Shown: one piece after another, positions 17,217 to 25,377 of the stretch
Numbering within the stretch: position 1 is the stretch's first letter
Layout of the letters: each line of letters opens with the position of its first letter
Origin: Micromonospora sp. ATCC 39149
Lineage (GTDB): Bacteria; Actinomycetota; Actinomycetes; Mycobacteriales; Micromonosporaceae
DNA: 64,000 nucleotides
NCBI RefSeq assembly: GCF_000158815.1
Contig: NZ_GG657738.1
Span: 930,717 to 994,716 of the forward strand
Reading direction: 5' to 3'
Notes under the pieces: model-generated
The model's input: only the letters and a program-made list of their open reading frames with translations
What the model was told of the DNA's origin: nothing
Database searches by the model: none
Program-made: the position numbers and the translations under genes

Positions 17217-17933
17217 TCAGACCGCCCGGATGTCCTCCTCGATCCGCTTCGCGGCAGCCAGCAGCGGCGAGAGCAGATCCCGACGGATCATCTCGAAGGA
17301 CCCTCGGGTGGCGTGCGCGGAGACGTTCACCGCCGCGATCACCGACCCGTTCTCGCCGTGGATCGGCGCGGCCAGGGAACGCAGCCCCTCCTCCAACTCC
17401 TGGTCCACGATCGCGTACCCCTGGGCGGCGACCTTCGTCAGGATGGTGCGCAGCTTCGCCGGGTCGGTGACGGTGCGCCGGGTCAACGGCCGCAGCTCCG
17501 CCTTGGCGAGGTAGCCGTCCAACCAGTCCGCTGGTTGCGCGGCGAGCAGCACCCGTCCCATGGACGTGGCGTACGCGGGGAACCGGGTGCCGACGCTGAT
17601 CCCCACCGTCATGATCCGTTTGGTGGGAACACGGGCGACGTAGACCACCTCGCCGCCGTCGAGCACCGACACCGAGCAGGACTCGTGCACCTGCGCGACC
17701 AGCGCCTCCATGTGCCGCTGCGCGACCTCGGGCAGGCTCAGGCCCGACAGGTACGCGTAGCCGAGCTCAAGAATCCGCGCCCGCAGCGAGAAGAGCCGGC
17801 CGTCGGTGTGCACGTAGCCCAGCTCGACCAGGGTGAGCAGGAACCGGCGGGCCGCGGCCCGGCTCAGCCCGGTCCTCCTGGCCACCTCACTGAGTGTGAG
17901 CTGCGGATGTTCGGCGTCGAACGCCCGGATCAC
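17217..17933 (-). CDS. pcaR: IclR-family regulator of the pca operon (PcaR-type)
   Basis: A regulator with the IclR HTH (TLSEVARRTGLSRAAARRFL) and effector domain (SCSVSVLDGGEVVYVARVPT, DQELEEGLRSLAAPIHGENG). It is the last gene of the leftward pca operon, where PcaR-type regulators sense beta-ketoadipate. The annotated GTG at 17933 falls inside the conserved leader: the preceding in-frame codons already encode SPEFVQSLERGLA, which belongs to the family. No ATG, GTG or TTG lies between there and the in-frame pcaC stop 21 codons upstream. Either a CTG at 17951 is used, or the stop is read through, or the N-terminus is shortened. Confidence 0.82.
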   Translation of the reverse strand: MIRAFDAEHPQLTLSEVARRTGLSRAAARRFLLTLVELGYVHTDGRLFSLRARILELGYAYLSGLSLPEVAQRHMEALVAQVHESCSVSVLDGGEVVYVARVPTKRIMTVGISVGTRFPAYATSMGRVLLAAQPADWLDGYLAKAELRPLTRRTVTDPAKLRTILTKVAAQGYAIVDQELEEGLRSLAAPIHGENGSVIAAVNVSAHATRGSFEMIRRDLLSPLLAAAKRIEEDIRAV

Positions 17934-17996
17934 CGCGAGTCCGCGCTCCAGCGACTGAACGAACTCCGGCGACCTCGCCGCCCTCCTCGCTCGCGC

Positions 17997-18377
17997 TCAC
18001 CCAGCCTCCTGCCGCAGGGCCTCCCGGGCCACCTTGAACGCCCGGTTAGCCGCCGGTACGCCAGCGTAGACGCCGACCTGGAGCAGGACCTCCGCCACCT
18101 CCTGCGGGCTCAGTCCGTTGCGCAGCGCGGCTCGGGCATGCATCGCCAACTCCTCGTCGTGGTGCAGGGTGGCGAGCACGGCGAGGGTCACGCAACTACG
18201 GGTGCGCCGGTCGAGGCCCGGCCGGCTCCACACCTCCCCCCACGCGTAGCGGGTGATGAAGTCCTGGAAGTCGGCGGTGAACTCGTCCGTGCCGGCGATC
18301 GCGCGTTCGACGTGCGCCTCCCCCAGCACCTGCCGGCGTACCGTCATGCCCGCGTCGTGCCGCTCGCGGTCGTTCAT
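17997..18377 (-). CDS. pcaC: 4-carboxymuconolactone decarboxylase
   Basis: A 126-residue enzyme converting gamma-carboxymuconolactone to beta-ketoadipate enol-lactone. The core RSCVTLAVLATLHHDEELAM carries the conserved Cys and the His pair, followed by GLSPQEVAEVLLQVGVYAGV. Length is typical of stand-alone PcaC rather than the fused PcaL common in other actinomycetes. The start ATG overlaps the pcaD stop (ATGA). The stop codon is in the same frame as the downstream IclR gene. Confidence 0.93.
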   Translation of the reverse strand: MNDRERHDAGMTVRRQVLGEAHVERAIAGTDEFTADFQDFITRYAWGEVWSRPGLDRRTRSCVTLAVLATLHHDEELAMHARAALRNGLSPQEVAEVLLQVGVYAGVPAANRAFKVAREALRQEAG

Positions 18378-19153
18378 CCGTCACCCGGTTCCTCGTCGAA
18401 GTGTTCCCGCAGGAGTCGGCACACCCGCTCGGGTTGCTCGACGTTGGCCAGGTGCGCCGCCGCACCGACCACGGCCAGCCGGGCCCCGGGGATCCGCCCG
18501 GCGATCTGGCGGGCGTGCTCCACCGGGGTGGCCGGGTCGTCCGCTCCCGCGACGACCAGCGTGGGCGCGCCGACCCGGCCGAGGTCGCCGCGGAGGTCCA
18601 TCGCGGCGATCGCCTCGCAGCACCCGGCGTAGCCGGCCGGAGACGTCGCGGTCAGCATGGCGCGGTAGCCGGCGACCACGTCCGGCCGGGTCGCGGCGAA
18701 GGCCGGAGTGAACCAGCGGGCCACCACCGCGTCGGCGATCGCCGGCAGGCCGGCGGCCCGTACGGTCGCCGCCCGCTCCCGCCACTGCTCGGGCGGGCCG
18801 AGCGACGCCGACGTGCAGAGCAGCGCCAGCCGCCGCACCCGGTCGGGCGCGTGCGCGGCGAGCCACATACCGACCATGCCGCCGAGGGACAGCCCCGCGT
18901 AGTGGACCCACGGCAGGTCGAGGGCGTCCAGCGTCCGCAGCAGCTCCCGGCCCAGCAGATCCAGCGTGTACGGCCCGGCCGGCACCGCCGAGCGGCCGTG
19001 GCCCAGGTGGTCGTACCGGATGACGCGGAACCGTTCCGCGAGCGCCGGGACCTGGGGCTCCCACATCGCGCAGGAGGTGCCGAGGGAGCTGCCGAGCAGC
19101 AGCACCGGCGCGTCGGCCGGGCCGTCGACGGCGAGATGCAACCGGGTGGTCAC
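18374..19153 (-). CDS. pcaD: 3-oxoadipate enol-lactonase
   Basis: A 259-residue alpha/beta hydrolase starting at the GTG that overlaps the pcaB stop (GTGA). The nucleophile elbow is GLSLGG (Ser), the oxyanion region LGSSLGTSCAMWEP, and the catalytic His lies in GAAAHLANVEQPERV. It hydrolyses the enol-lactone to beta-ketoadipate. It is encoded between pcaB and pcaC with 4-nt overlaps on both sides, so the three enzymes are made together. Confidence 0.92.
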   Translation of the reverse strand: MTTRLHLAVDGPADAPVLLLGSSLGTSCAMWEPQVPALAERFRVIRYDHLGHGRSAVPAGPYTLDLLGRELLRTLDALDLPWVHYAGLSLGGMVGMWLAAHAPDRVRRLALLCTSASLGPPEQWRERAATVRAAGLPAIADAVVARWFTPAFAATRPDVVAGYRAMLTATSPAGYAGCCEAIAAMDLRGDLGRVGAPTLVVAGADDPATPVEHARQIAGRIPGARLAVVGAAAHLANVEQPERVCRLLREHFDEEPGDG

Positions 19154-20496
19154 CCGCCCGCTCCCCGGACGGAGGCCAGGGCGCGGTCGACGAACCGGCC
19201 GGCCGAGCCGAGCCAGCGGTACGGGTCGAGCGCCTCGTCGATCTCCGCCTCGGACAGGTGGGCGCGGATCTCGGGGTCGGCGAGCAGGGCGGCGCGGAAC
19301 GAGGGTTCGGCGACGGCACGGGTGACCAGGTCGTGTGCGGTGCCGCGACCGACGGCGGGCGCCAACCGCGCGGCGACGGCCTCGGCGAGCACGAGGCCGC
19401 CGGTCGCGTCGAGGTTCTCCCGCATCCGCTCCGGACGGACCTGCAACCCGGCCAGCATCCGGGCGCACCGGGCGGCGGCGCCGCCGGCCAGGTGCAGCAG
19501 GTCGAGCAGGGGCTCCCACTCGGCATGCCAGGCGCCTGCGGCCCGCTCGTGCTCCTGCACGGCCGCGGCGAACAGGGTGGCGACGAGACCCGGACCGCGT
19601 CGCGCCGCAGCGCCGATCAGGATCGAGTCCACCGGGTTGCGCTTGTGCGGCATGGCCGAGGAGTCGCCCCGCCCGGTGCCGCCCTCGGCGACCTCGCCGA
19701 TCTCGGTCTGGGCGAGCAGCCCGACGTCGAGCGCGACCTTGCCGGCAGCCGCGAGAAGCCCACCGAGGGCTGCGGCCAGATCGAGCCGGGGTTGCCGGCG
19801 GGTGTGCCAGGGCAGCGGACTGGCGGGCAGGCCCAGGTGCGCCGCGAACCGCTCGGCGACCTCCGGGCCGGTCGGGCCGAACGCGGCCAGGGTGCCGACC
19901 GCGCCGCCGAGTTGCGCGGGCTGCGCGGCGCCCGCCTGCCGCAGCCGGTGGCGGGCCTCGACCAGGCCGATCAGCCAGCCTGCCGCCTTGAGCCCGAACG
20001 TGGTGGGTGCCGCCTGCTGCCCGAGGGTCCGGGCGACCAGCACCGTGTTCCGGTGGGCGTCGGCGAGCCGGGCGGCGGCATCGACGGCGGCGTCGAGGTG
20101 ACGCAGCAGCGGCCCGGACGCCCGCACGGCCACCAGGACCAGCGCGGTGTCCAGGATGTCCTGGCTGGTCGCTCCGACATGCACCCAGGGCCGGGCGTGC
20201 TCCGGCACGGCGGCGGTCAGCTCACGCACGAGTGGGACGACCGGGTTGCCGGCGGCGTCGGCCGCCCGGCCGAGCGCCGCCGGGTCGTACCGCTCGGCGT
20301 GGCACTGCGCGACGATCGCGGCGGCCGCCGGTGCGGGCAGGACGCCGGCGTCCGCCGCGGCCTGGGCGAGCGCGGCCTCCACGTCGAGCATCGCCCGCAG
20401 CAGGGCCGGGTCGCCGAGTTCCGCGTCGACGTCCGGGACGCCGGAGAGGCCGCCGAGCAGGCCGTCAGACGGCGAAGAAGACAGTCTCACGGTCAC
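19150..20496 (-). CDS. pcaB: 3-carboxy-cis,cis-muconate cycloisomerase
   Basis: A 448-residue fumarase/aspartase-superfamily enzyme forming gamma-carboxymuconolactone from 3-carboxymuconate. The superfamily signature GRGDSSAMPHKRNPVDS is present near residue 275, and HVGATSQDILDTALVL near residue 110. The GTG start lies 32 nt inside the end of pcaG, so the genes are coupled. The C-terminal region is full length. Confidence 0.93.
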   Translation of the reverse strand: MTVRLSSSPSDGLLGGLSGVPDVDAELGDPALLRAMLDVEAALAQAAADAGVLPAPAAAAIVAQCHAERYDPAALGRAADAAGNPVVPLVRELTAAVPEHARPWVHVGATSQDILDTALVLVAVRASGPLLRHLDAAVDAAARLADAHRNTVLVARTLGQQAAPTTFGLKAAGWLIGLVEARHRLRQAGAAQPAQLGGAVGTLAAFGPTGPEVAERFAAHLGLPASPLPWHTRRQPRLDLAAALGGLLAAAGKVALDVGLLAQTEIGEVAEGGTGRGDSSAMPHKRNPVDSILIGAAARRGPGLVATLFAAAVQEHERAAGAWHAEWEPLLDLLHLAGGAAARCARMLAGLQVRPERMRENLDATGGLVLAEAVAARLAPAVGRGTAHDLVTRAVAEPSFRAALLADPEIRAHLSEAEIDEALDPYRWLGSAGRFVDRALASVRGAGG

Positions 20497-21037
20497 CCTG
20501 CAGGCGGATGTCGAAGTGGAGCCCGTCCGGCGCGGGACTCGCCAGCAGCGTGTCGCGACGATCGGCGTTGACGCCGCACAGCACGGGGTCGACGGCGTTC
20601 GCCTCCTGCTCGTCGGGGAAGTAGAGCCGGGTGACCAGGCGGTGCAGCAGCCCCCGCCCGAAGACCGACAGGGTCAGGTGGGGGGCCTCGGTGCCGCCGT
20701 CCGGGTCGGGCAGCGAACCCGGCTTGACGGTCAGCAGCCGGTAGCACCCCTGCCCGTCGGTCTCGCTGCGCCCGAAGCCGCGAAAACCCGCGAGCGCGGG
20801 CGGCCGGGCCCCGCGCGGGTCGTCCGGATGGTCGAACCGGCCGTCCGGGTCGGCCTGCCAGCTCTCCACGATCGCGTCGACCACCGGCGCTCCGGTGCCG
20901 TCGACGATCCGGCCGCGGATCCAGAACGCGCCCGGCGTGCCCTCGGGTACGACGTACGGGCCGTCGGGCCAGCGCAGGCCGATGTGCAGGTACGGCCCGA
21001 CCGTCTGCGCGGGGGTGACGCCCAGCGGCTCACTCAT
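20465..21037 (-). CDS. pcaG: Protocatechuate 3,4-dioxygenase alpha subunit
   Basis: A 190-residue intradiol dioxygenase subunit. It shows the GVTPAQTVGPYLHIGLRWPD opening, GRIVDGTGAPVVDAIVESWQ, and the C-terminal LTLSVFGRGLLHRLVTRLYF. The alpha subunit lacks the iron-binding Tyr/His set carried by PcaH. The start overlaps the pcaH stop by 8 nt, matching the equimolar complex. Ortho cleavage of protocatechuate yields 3-carboxy-cis,cis-muconate. Confidence 0.95.
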   Translation of the reverse strand: MSEPLGVTPAQTVGPYLHIGLRWPDGPYVVPEGTPGAFWIRGRIVDGTGAPVVDAIVESWQADPDGRFDHPDDPRGARPPALAGFRGFGRSETDGQGCYRLLTVKPGSLPDPDGGTEAPHLTLSVFGRGLLHRLVTRLYFPDEQEANAVDPVLCGVNADRRDTLLASPAPDGLHFDIRLQGDRETVFFAV

Positions 21038-21779
21038 CGTCGTCCTCGTCCTCGAAGGGAGTGCTCTCCCGGCCCCGCAGCACGATGTCGAACTCGTACG
21101 CCAGCGCCCACTCCGGCACCGTATTGGCGTGGTCGTACCGGGCGATCAACCGCTGCCGGGCGTTCGGGTCGCGGACCGACTGGAAGATCGGGTCCTGGAC
21201 GAAGAGCGGGTCACCGGGAAAGTACATCTGCGTCACCAGCCGCTGGGTGAACGCGCGGCCGAAGAGGGAGAAGTGGATGTGCGCCGGCCGCCAGGCGTTG
21301 TCGTGGTTGCGCCAGGGGTAGGCGCCGGGCTGCACGGTGATGAACCGGTAACGCCCATGGTCGTCGGTGAGCACCCGGCCCACCCCGTCGAAGTGGGGGT
21401 CGAGCGGCGCGGCCCAGGTGTCGCTCGCGTGGCGGTATCGTCCGGCGGCGTTGGCCTGCCAGATCTCGACCAGCGTGCGGGGTACCGGTCGGCCGTCGCC
21501 GTCACGGACCCGGCCGTGCACGATGATCCGCTGTCCCTGCGGTTCCCCGTCGTGTTGGCGGGTCAGGTCGTGGTCGAGGTCGCCGAGCCGCCCCTCACCC
21601 AGCAGCGGCCCGGTGATCTCGGTCAGCCGCTGCGGCAGGTGGGTCAGCGGTTGCTGCGGCGCCCGCGCCACGGTCGACCGGTAGCCGGGACTGAGCAGGG
21701 GTGGGTGGGCGTCGACGTCGTCGCGCCGGTACCGCGGCAGGATCAGGCCGCTGCCGGCCTGGTGGACGTCCTGGGTCAT
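21030..21779 (-). CDS. pcaH: Protocatechuate 3,4-dioxygenase beta subunit
   Basis: A 249-residue catalytic subunit carrying the ferric-iron ligands. RYRHASDTW supplies a Tyr, and RPAHIHFSLFGRAFTQRLVT supplies a His pair. IIVHGRVRDGDGRPVPRTLV is the family-typical strand. It is the first intradiol gene of the pca operon. The gap to pcaJ upstream is 112 bp, the longest in the operon, and might hold a secondary promoter; no clear -10/-35 was recognised. Confidence 0.95.
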   Translation of the reverse strand: MTQDVHQAGSGLILPRYRRDDVDAHPPLLSPGYRSTVARAPQQPLTHLPQRLTEITGPLLGEGRLGDLDHDLTRQHDGEPQGQRIIVHGRVRDGDGRPVPRTLVEIWQANAAGRYRHASDTWAAPLDPHFDGVGRVLTDDHGRYRFITVQPGAYPWRNHDNAWRPAHIHFSLFGRAFTQRLVTQMYFPGDPLFVQDPIFQSVRDPNARQRLIARYDHANTVPEWALAYEFDIVLRGRESTPFEDEDDDE

Positions 21780-21891
21780 GGTCGCCTCCCGTCAGGCTTT
21801 CGGCACACCGCCGGCCACCGGCCGACCGGGGTGCGGATCGCGGCGGGCCCTCGCGCGCCGCCGGGGGCGGTGCGGCCCGCTCCGGACCGTG

Positions 21892-22680
21892 TCAGGGAGG
21901 TGGCCGTCGCGGCTCACCGCGGCCCCCGTGCTTCGTGGCCTCCAGCGCCCGCAGCACCGCGAGTTCCCGGGCCGTCGGCGGCTCACCCGTGGTCAGCCGC
22001 TCGGCGACGGCGAGGTCCCAGGCGGTGGCCGCCCGTGCCTGCTCCGGCGTCACGCCGGGGTGCAGGCGGGTCAGCGTTAGTTCACAGGTGACCGGATCGG
22101 GTTCGAGGACCCCGAGGTCGGTGATCACCAGTCGGGGACCTCCACCCCGCAGGCCGAGCCGCTCCCGCTCGCCGGGACCCGACCCGTACCCGACCGAGGT
22201 GACGAAGTCGACCCGTTCGGTGAACGTCCGGGGATTCTGTCGGACGATCACCACGACCTCGCCGCAGGAGGCGGCGATCTCCGGGGCGCCACCGGCGCCG
22301 GGCAGCCGTACCTTCGGCGCGTCGTAGTCGCCTCCGACGACCGTGGTGTTGATGTTGCCGTACCGGTCGAGCTGCGCGGCGCCGAGGAAGCCCACGTCGA
22401 TCCGGCCGGGTTGGAGCCAGTAGTTGAACACCTCGGGCACCGACACCACCGCGTCGGCCGTGTCGGCGAGGATCCCGTCCCCGATGGACAGCGGAAGCCG
22501 GTCCGGCTTCGCGCCGAGGCAGCCGGACTCGTAGATGAGCACCAGGTTCGGGGCGTGGGTGGCCCGGGCGAGGTTCGCCGCGGTGCTGGGCAACCCGATC
22601 CCGACGAAGCAGGCGACGCCGTCGCGCAGTTGCCGCGCGGCGGCGACGGTCATCATCTCGTCCGCGGTCCAGTCCGCCAT
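21892..22680 (-). CDS. pcaJ: 3-oxoadipate CoA-transferase, beta subunit
   Basis: A CoA-transferase subunit of about 262 residues. The active-site Glu is in LVLIYESGCLGAKP. GAAQLDRYGNINTTVVGGDY and GAGGAPEIAASCGEVVVIVR are family markers. It would move CoA from succinyl-CoA to beta-ketoadipate. I start it at the ATG at 22680 (MADWTADEMMTVAAARQ). The upstream residues SERSERTIRHRG come from an intergenic repeat, not from the protein. Confidence 0.88.
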   Translation of the reverse strand: MADWTADEMMTVAAARQLRDGVACFVGIGLPSTAANLARATHAPNLVLIYESGCLGAKPDRLPLSIGDGILADTADAVVSVPEVFNYWLQPGRIDVGFLGAAQLDRYGNINTTVVGGDYDAPKVRLPGAGGAPEIAASCGEVVVIVRQNPRTFTERVDFVTSVGYGSGPGERERLGLRGGGPRLVITDLGVLEPDPVTCELTLTRLHPGVTPEQARAATAWDLAVAERLTTGEPPTARELAVLRALEATKHGGRGEPRRPPP

Positions 22681-22713
22681 CGCGTTCGTCTCGCTCACGC
22701 CGCGGTGCCTGAT

Positions 22714-22737
22714 GGTTCGCTCACTGCGCTCGCTCAC
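22714..22737. repeat. Short GC-rich intergenic repeat (GTGAGCGAGCGC-type)
   Basis: The minus strand reads GTGAGCGAGCGCAGTGAGCG followed by AACC. A related CTCGCTCGCGCTCAC block lies at the pcaC stop (17984-17998). This kind of imperfectly palindromic element is scattered between genes in Micromonospora-like genomes. It overlaps the last codons of pcaI and fills the pcaI-pcaJ gap. Confidence 0.45.
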
Positions 22738-23552
22738 GCCACCGCTCCGGCCCGGTACACGTGCTGGTCCAGCCAGGCACGGAAGGTGTCGCGGTGCCGG
22801 CTCACGGCGTCCCAGGCCCGGTAGAAGTCGTTGTCCCGGACCGAGTAGCCCTGGGCATAGGAGGGGTGCGCGCCACCGGGCACCTCGGCCACCGCGCTGA
22901 CCGCCCATCCGGGCAGGACGACCTGCCCGGGTACCGGCTCCAGCTCGTCCACGATCTCCTCGACGGTGACCAGTGACCGGTGCGCGGCGAGCACCGCCTC
23001 CTTCTGCACCCCGGTGATACCCCATATCTGCACATTACCGGCCCGGTCGGCGCGTTGCGCGTGCACCACGGTCACGTCGGGACGCAGGGCGGGAACGGCG
23101 GTGAGGGTCTCTCCGGTGAAGGGGCAGGTGATGGGCCGGATGTTGGTGGTGTGCCGGGGCAGGTCGGTGCCGGTGTAGCCGCGCAGGACGGCGAACGGCA
23201 GCCCGGACGCCCCGGCCACATAGCGGTTCGCCATGCCCGCGTGGCTGTGCTCCTCCAGTTCGAGCGGACGCGGCCAGGCGTGCTGCACGGCGTCCCGGAA
23301 GCGGTGCAGCGACCCCACACCCGGGTTGCCGCCCCAGGAGAAGACCAGGCGACGGGCACATCCCGCGCCGATGAGCTGGTCGTAGACGACATCTGGCGTC
23401 ATCCGCACCAGGGTCAGCTCCTGTCGTCGCTGACGGATGATCTCGTGACCGGCGGCGAACGGGATGAGGTGAGTGAACCCTTCCAGGGCCACCACGTCAC
23501 CGTCATGGACCAGGTCCGCCACGCCGTCGGCCAGCGAGACGAGCTTCGCCAT
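22734..23552 (-). CDS. pcaI: 3-oxoadipate CoA-transferase, alpha subunit
   Basis: A 272-residue CoA-transferase alpha subunit. DGDVVALEGFTHLIPFAAGH and SWGGNPGVGSLHRFRDAV are typical of the actinobacterial GctA-like subfamily annotated as PcaI. It is the first gene of the leftward operon pcaI-J-H-G-B-D-C-R and is divergent from pobA. A GTTCG-N5-CGGAC dyad lies 43 bp before the start and is a likely IclR-protein site. The thiolase (PcaF) needed to finish the pathway is not in the window. Confidence 0.85.
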   Translation of the reverse strand: MAKLVSLADGVADLVHDGDVVALEGFTHLIPFAAGHEIIRQRRQELTLVRMTPDVVYDQLIGAGCARRLVFSWGGNPGVGSLHRFRDAVQHAWPRPLELEEHSHAGMANRYVAGASGLPFAVLRGYTGTDLPRHTTNIRPITCPFTGETLTAVPALRPDVTVVHAQRADRAGNVQIWGITGVQKEAVLAAHRSLVTVEEIVDELEPVPGQVVLPGWAVSAVAEVPGGAHPSYAQGYSVRDNDFYRAWDAVSRHRDTFRAWLDQHVYRAGAVA

Positions 23553-23594
23553 GAGCCTCCCCGCCTGCTACGCCAACCTCTGACCTCGCCGGCC

Positions 23595-23609
23595 GTTCGC
23601 CATGCGGAC
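23595..23609. promoter_or_regulatory. IclR-type operator near pcaI
   Basis: GTTCGCCATGCGGAC has GTTCG and CGGAC arms with a 5-nt spacer (4 of 5 pairs match). It lies 43 bp upstream of the pcaI start. IclR-family PcaR/PobR sites have this size and spacing. Confidence 0.5.
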
Positions 23610-23764
23610 CGCCGTACACATTTCGAACGTACGACCGGAGGGCGGCATCCGTCAACGACGACGGGTTCGTCCGGCCCGACGCGCGGCGTCCGGCGCCTGC
23701 AAAGGTGCGGGCCATGCGTTGACGCGAGCCGGACTACGTGCCAACGTTCAACAAGAGAACATCC

Positions 23765-23779
23765 GTTCGGTCAGCGAAC
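23765..23779. promoter_or_regulatory. IclR-type operator near pobA
   Basis: GTTCGGTCAGCGAAC is a perfect 5-bp dyad with a 5-nt spacer, about 150 bp upstream of pobA. It shares spacing and sequence with the pcaI-proximal site. Confidence 0.55.
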
Positions 23780-23928
23780 AGTCCGGAGATCCTTTCCGAG
23801 CGGAAGCCCGCCACGCCCGGTCCCCCGGGAACACCCCCGCCGTCCCCCCGCTTGCAGCGCGGCACGGCGTACAAGACCGCGCGAACGGTCCCACCGGAGG
23901 CGGGAGGAGACGAGGAGGGATGCCGGAG

Positions 23929-25101
23929 ATGCGTACCCAGGTCGGCATCGTCGGCGCCGGGCCGGCGGGACTCATGCTGTCGCACCTGCTGCACCTGCGC
24001 GGAATCGAGTCCGTGGTGCTGGAGAGCCGCAGCCGCGACCACGTCGAGCACCGGGTCCGGGCCGGGGTCCTCGAACAGGGCTCGGTCGACCTGCTCTGCC
24101 GCACCGGCCTCGGCGGGCGGCTGCGACGGGAGGGACTGCGGCACGAGGGCATCGAGCTGCGCTTCGCCGGGGAGTCGTACCGAGTGCCGATGACGGAGCT
24201 GACGGGGCGGGCGATCACCGTCTACGGGCAGCAGGAGGTGGTCAAGGACCTGATCGCCGCCCGGATCGCGGCCGGCGGCTCCATCCTCTTCGAGGCCGAC
24301 GTCGTACGGCTGGACAATCTCGACTCGGACTCGCCGGTCGTCCACTTTCGACGCGACGGACACGAAGAGAAGCTGCACTGCGACTTCGTGGCCGGCTGCG
24401 ACGGGTTCCACGGGGTGAGCCGAGGCGCGGTGCCCGAGGGGGTGCTGACCACCTACGAGCGGACGTACCCCTTCGCCTGGCTGGGCGTCCTCGCCGCCGC
24501 CGCGCCGGCAGTGGAGGAACTCGTCTACGCCCACCACGACCGGGGCTTCGCCCTCCACAGCATGCGATCGCCCGAGGTCTCCCGGCTGTATCTACAGGTC
24601 GCGCCCGACGAGGACATCGGCACGTGGCCGGACGAGCGGATCTGGGCGGAGCTGCGGACGCGGCTGGAGACGGTGCCGGGCTGGTCGCTCAACGAGGGGC
24701 CGGTCCTGGAGAAGTCCATCACCCCGATGCGCAGCTTCGTGGTCGAGCCGATGCGGTGGGAGCGGCTGTTCCTGGCCGGGGACGCCGTGCACATCGTCCC
24801 GCCCACCGGCGCGAAGGGCATGAACCTGGCCCTCGCCGACGTCGCGCTGCTCGGGGACGCCTTCGCCGCGTGGTACGGCCGGGGGTGCCCCGACCTGCTG
24901 GAGAGTTACTCGGCCAAGGCACTGCGCCGGGTCTGGCGGGCCCAGCACTTCTCCTGGTGGATGACCTCGATGCTGCACCGGTTGGAGCGCAACGACCCGT
25001 ACGAGACGAAGCTGCAGACCGCGACGCTGAGGTACGTCGCCACCTCCCGTGCCTACGCCACGAGCCTGGCCGAGAACTACGTGGGCCTGCCCGAGATCTG
25101 A
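23929..25101 (+). CDS. pobA: 4-hydroxybenzoate 3-monooxygenase
   Basis: A 390-residue flavoprotein hydroxylase turning 4-hydroxybenzoate into protocatechuate with NAD(P)H and O2. The FAD-binding GIVGAGPAGLMLSHLLHLRG is at the N-terminus, GCDGFHGVSR in the middle, and GDAVHIVPPTGAKGMNLALA supplies the second FAD motif. Of two close ATGs I chose 23929, because the GAGGAGGG at 23911-23918 is correctly spaced for it and too close to the ATG at 23920. It is divergent from pcaI, so both halves of the pathway share one control region. Confidence 0.95.
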   Translation: MRTQVGIVGAGPAGLMLSHLLHLRGIESVVLESRSRDHVEHRVRAGVLEQGSVDLLCRTGLGGRLRREGLRHEGIELRFAGESYRVPMTELTGRAITVYGQQEVVKDLIAARIAAGGSILFEADVVRLDNLDSDSPVVHFRRDGHEEKLHCDFVAGCDGFHGVSRGAVPEGVLTTYERTYPFAWLGVLAAAAPAVEELVYAHHDRGFALHSMRSPEVSRLYLQVAPDEDIGTWPDERIWAELRTRLETVPGWSLNEGPVLEKSITPMRSFVVEPMRWERLFLAGDAVHIVPPTGAKGMNLALADVALLGDAFAAWYGRGCPDLLESYSAKALRRVWRAQHFSWWMTSMLHRLERNDPYETKLQTATLRYVATSRAYATSLAENYVGLPEI

Positions 25102-25377
25102 CCGCCCGGACACGCCTCGCGAGAACGCGGCCACCGATGTGGACGCCGCGCGGTGCCCTCGCCTGCCCGGGTGCGGGCGGGAGCGACGCCGCGACAGCGG
25201 AGCGTTGTTCAACCTATTCATGACGGGCGTCAGATATTATTGACTTTCGATGCCTGGGTGACTGACCATGGCCACCACAGGGGCGTGCGCCCCCCACGCA
25301 GCGGTAGTTCACCTGCAGATCCGAGCATCCGCCGGCTTCCGACGCACCACCACCCCTGCTCAGGAAGGGCCTCGTCA
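25102..25377. promoter_or_regulatory. Promoter region of the ABC importer operon
   Basis: About 275 bp without a gene. The AT-rich block at 25205-25250 (AGATATTATTGACTTTCGAT) is exceptional for this genome and contains a candidate MarR operator. The remainder is leader sequence. Confidence 0.5.
25229..25244. promoter_or_regulatory. Candidate MarR operator, second copy
   Basis: GTCAGATATTATTGAC has GTCA/TGAC ends and shares ATTATTGAC with the palindrome in front of the MarR gene at 33637-33649. It is less symmetrical than that copy. It precedes the importer operon, suggesting co-regulation. Confidence 0.45.

Larger units (their letters stand above)
23553..23928. other. Divergent promoter region between pcaI and pobA
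   Basis: This 376-bp region carries two dyads of the GTTCG-N5-CGAAC type, one near each gene, plus an AT-richer stretch around 23620 (ACACATTTCGAACGTACGA) and 23740-23780. No coding sequence is convincing here. It is the control region for both 4-hydroxybenzoate hydroxylation and protocatechuate cleavage. Confidence 0.6.
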
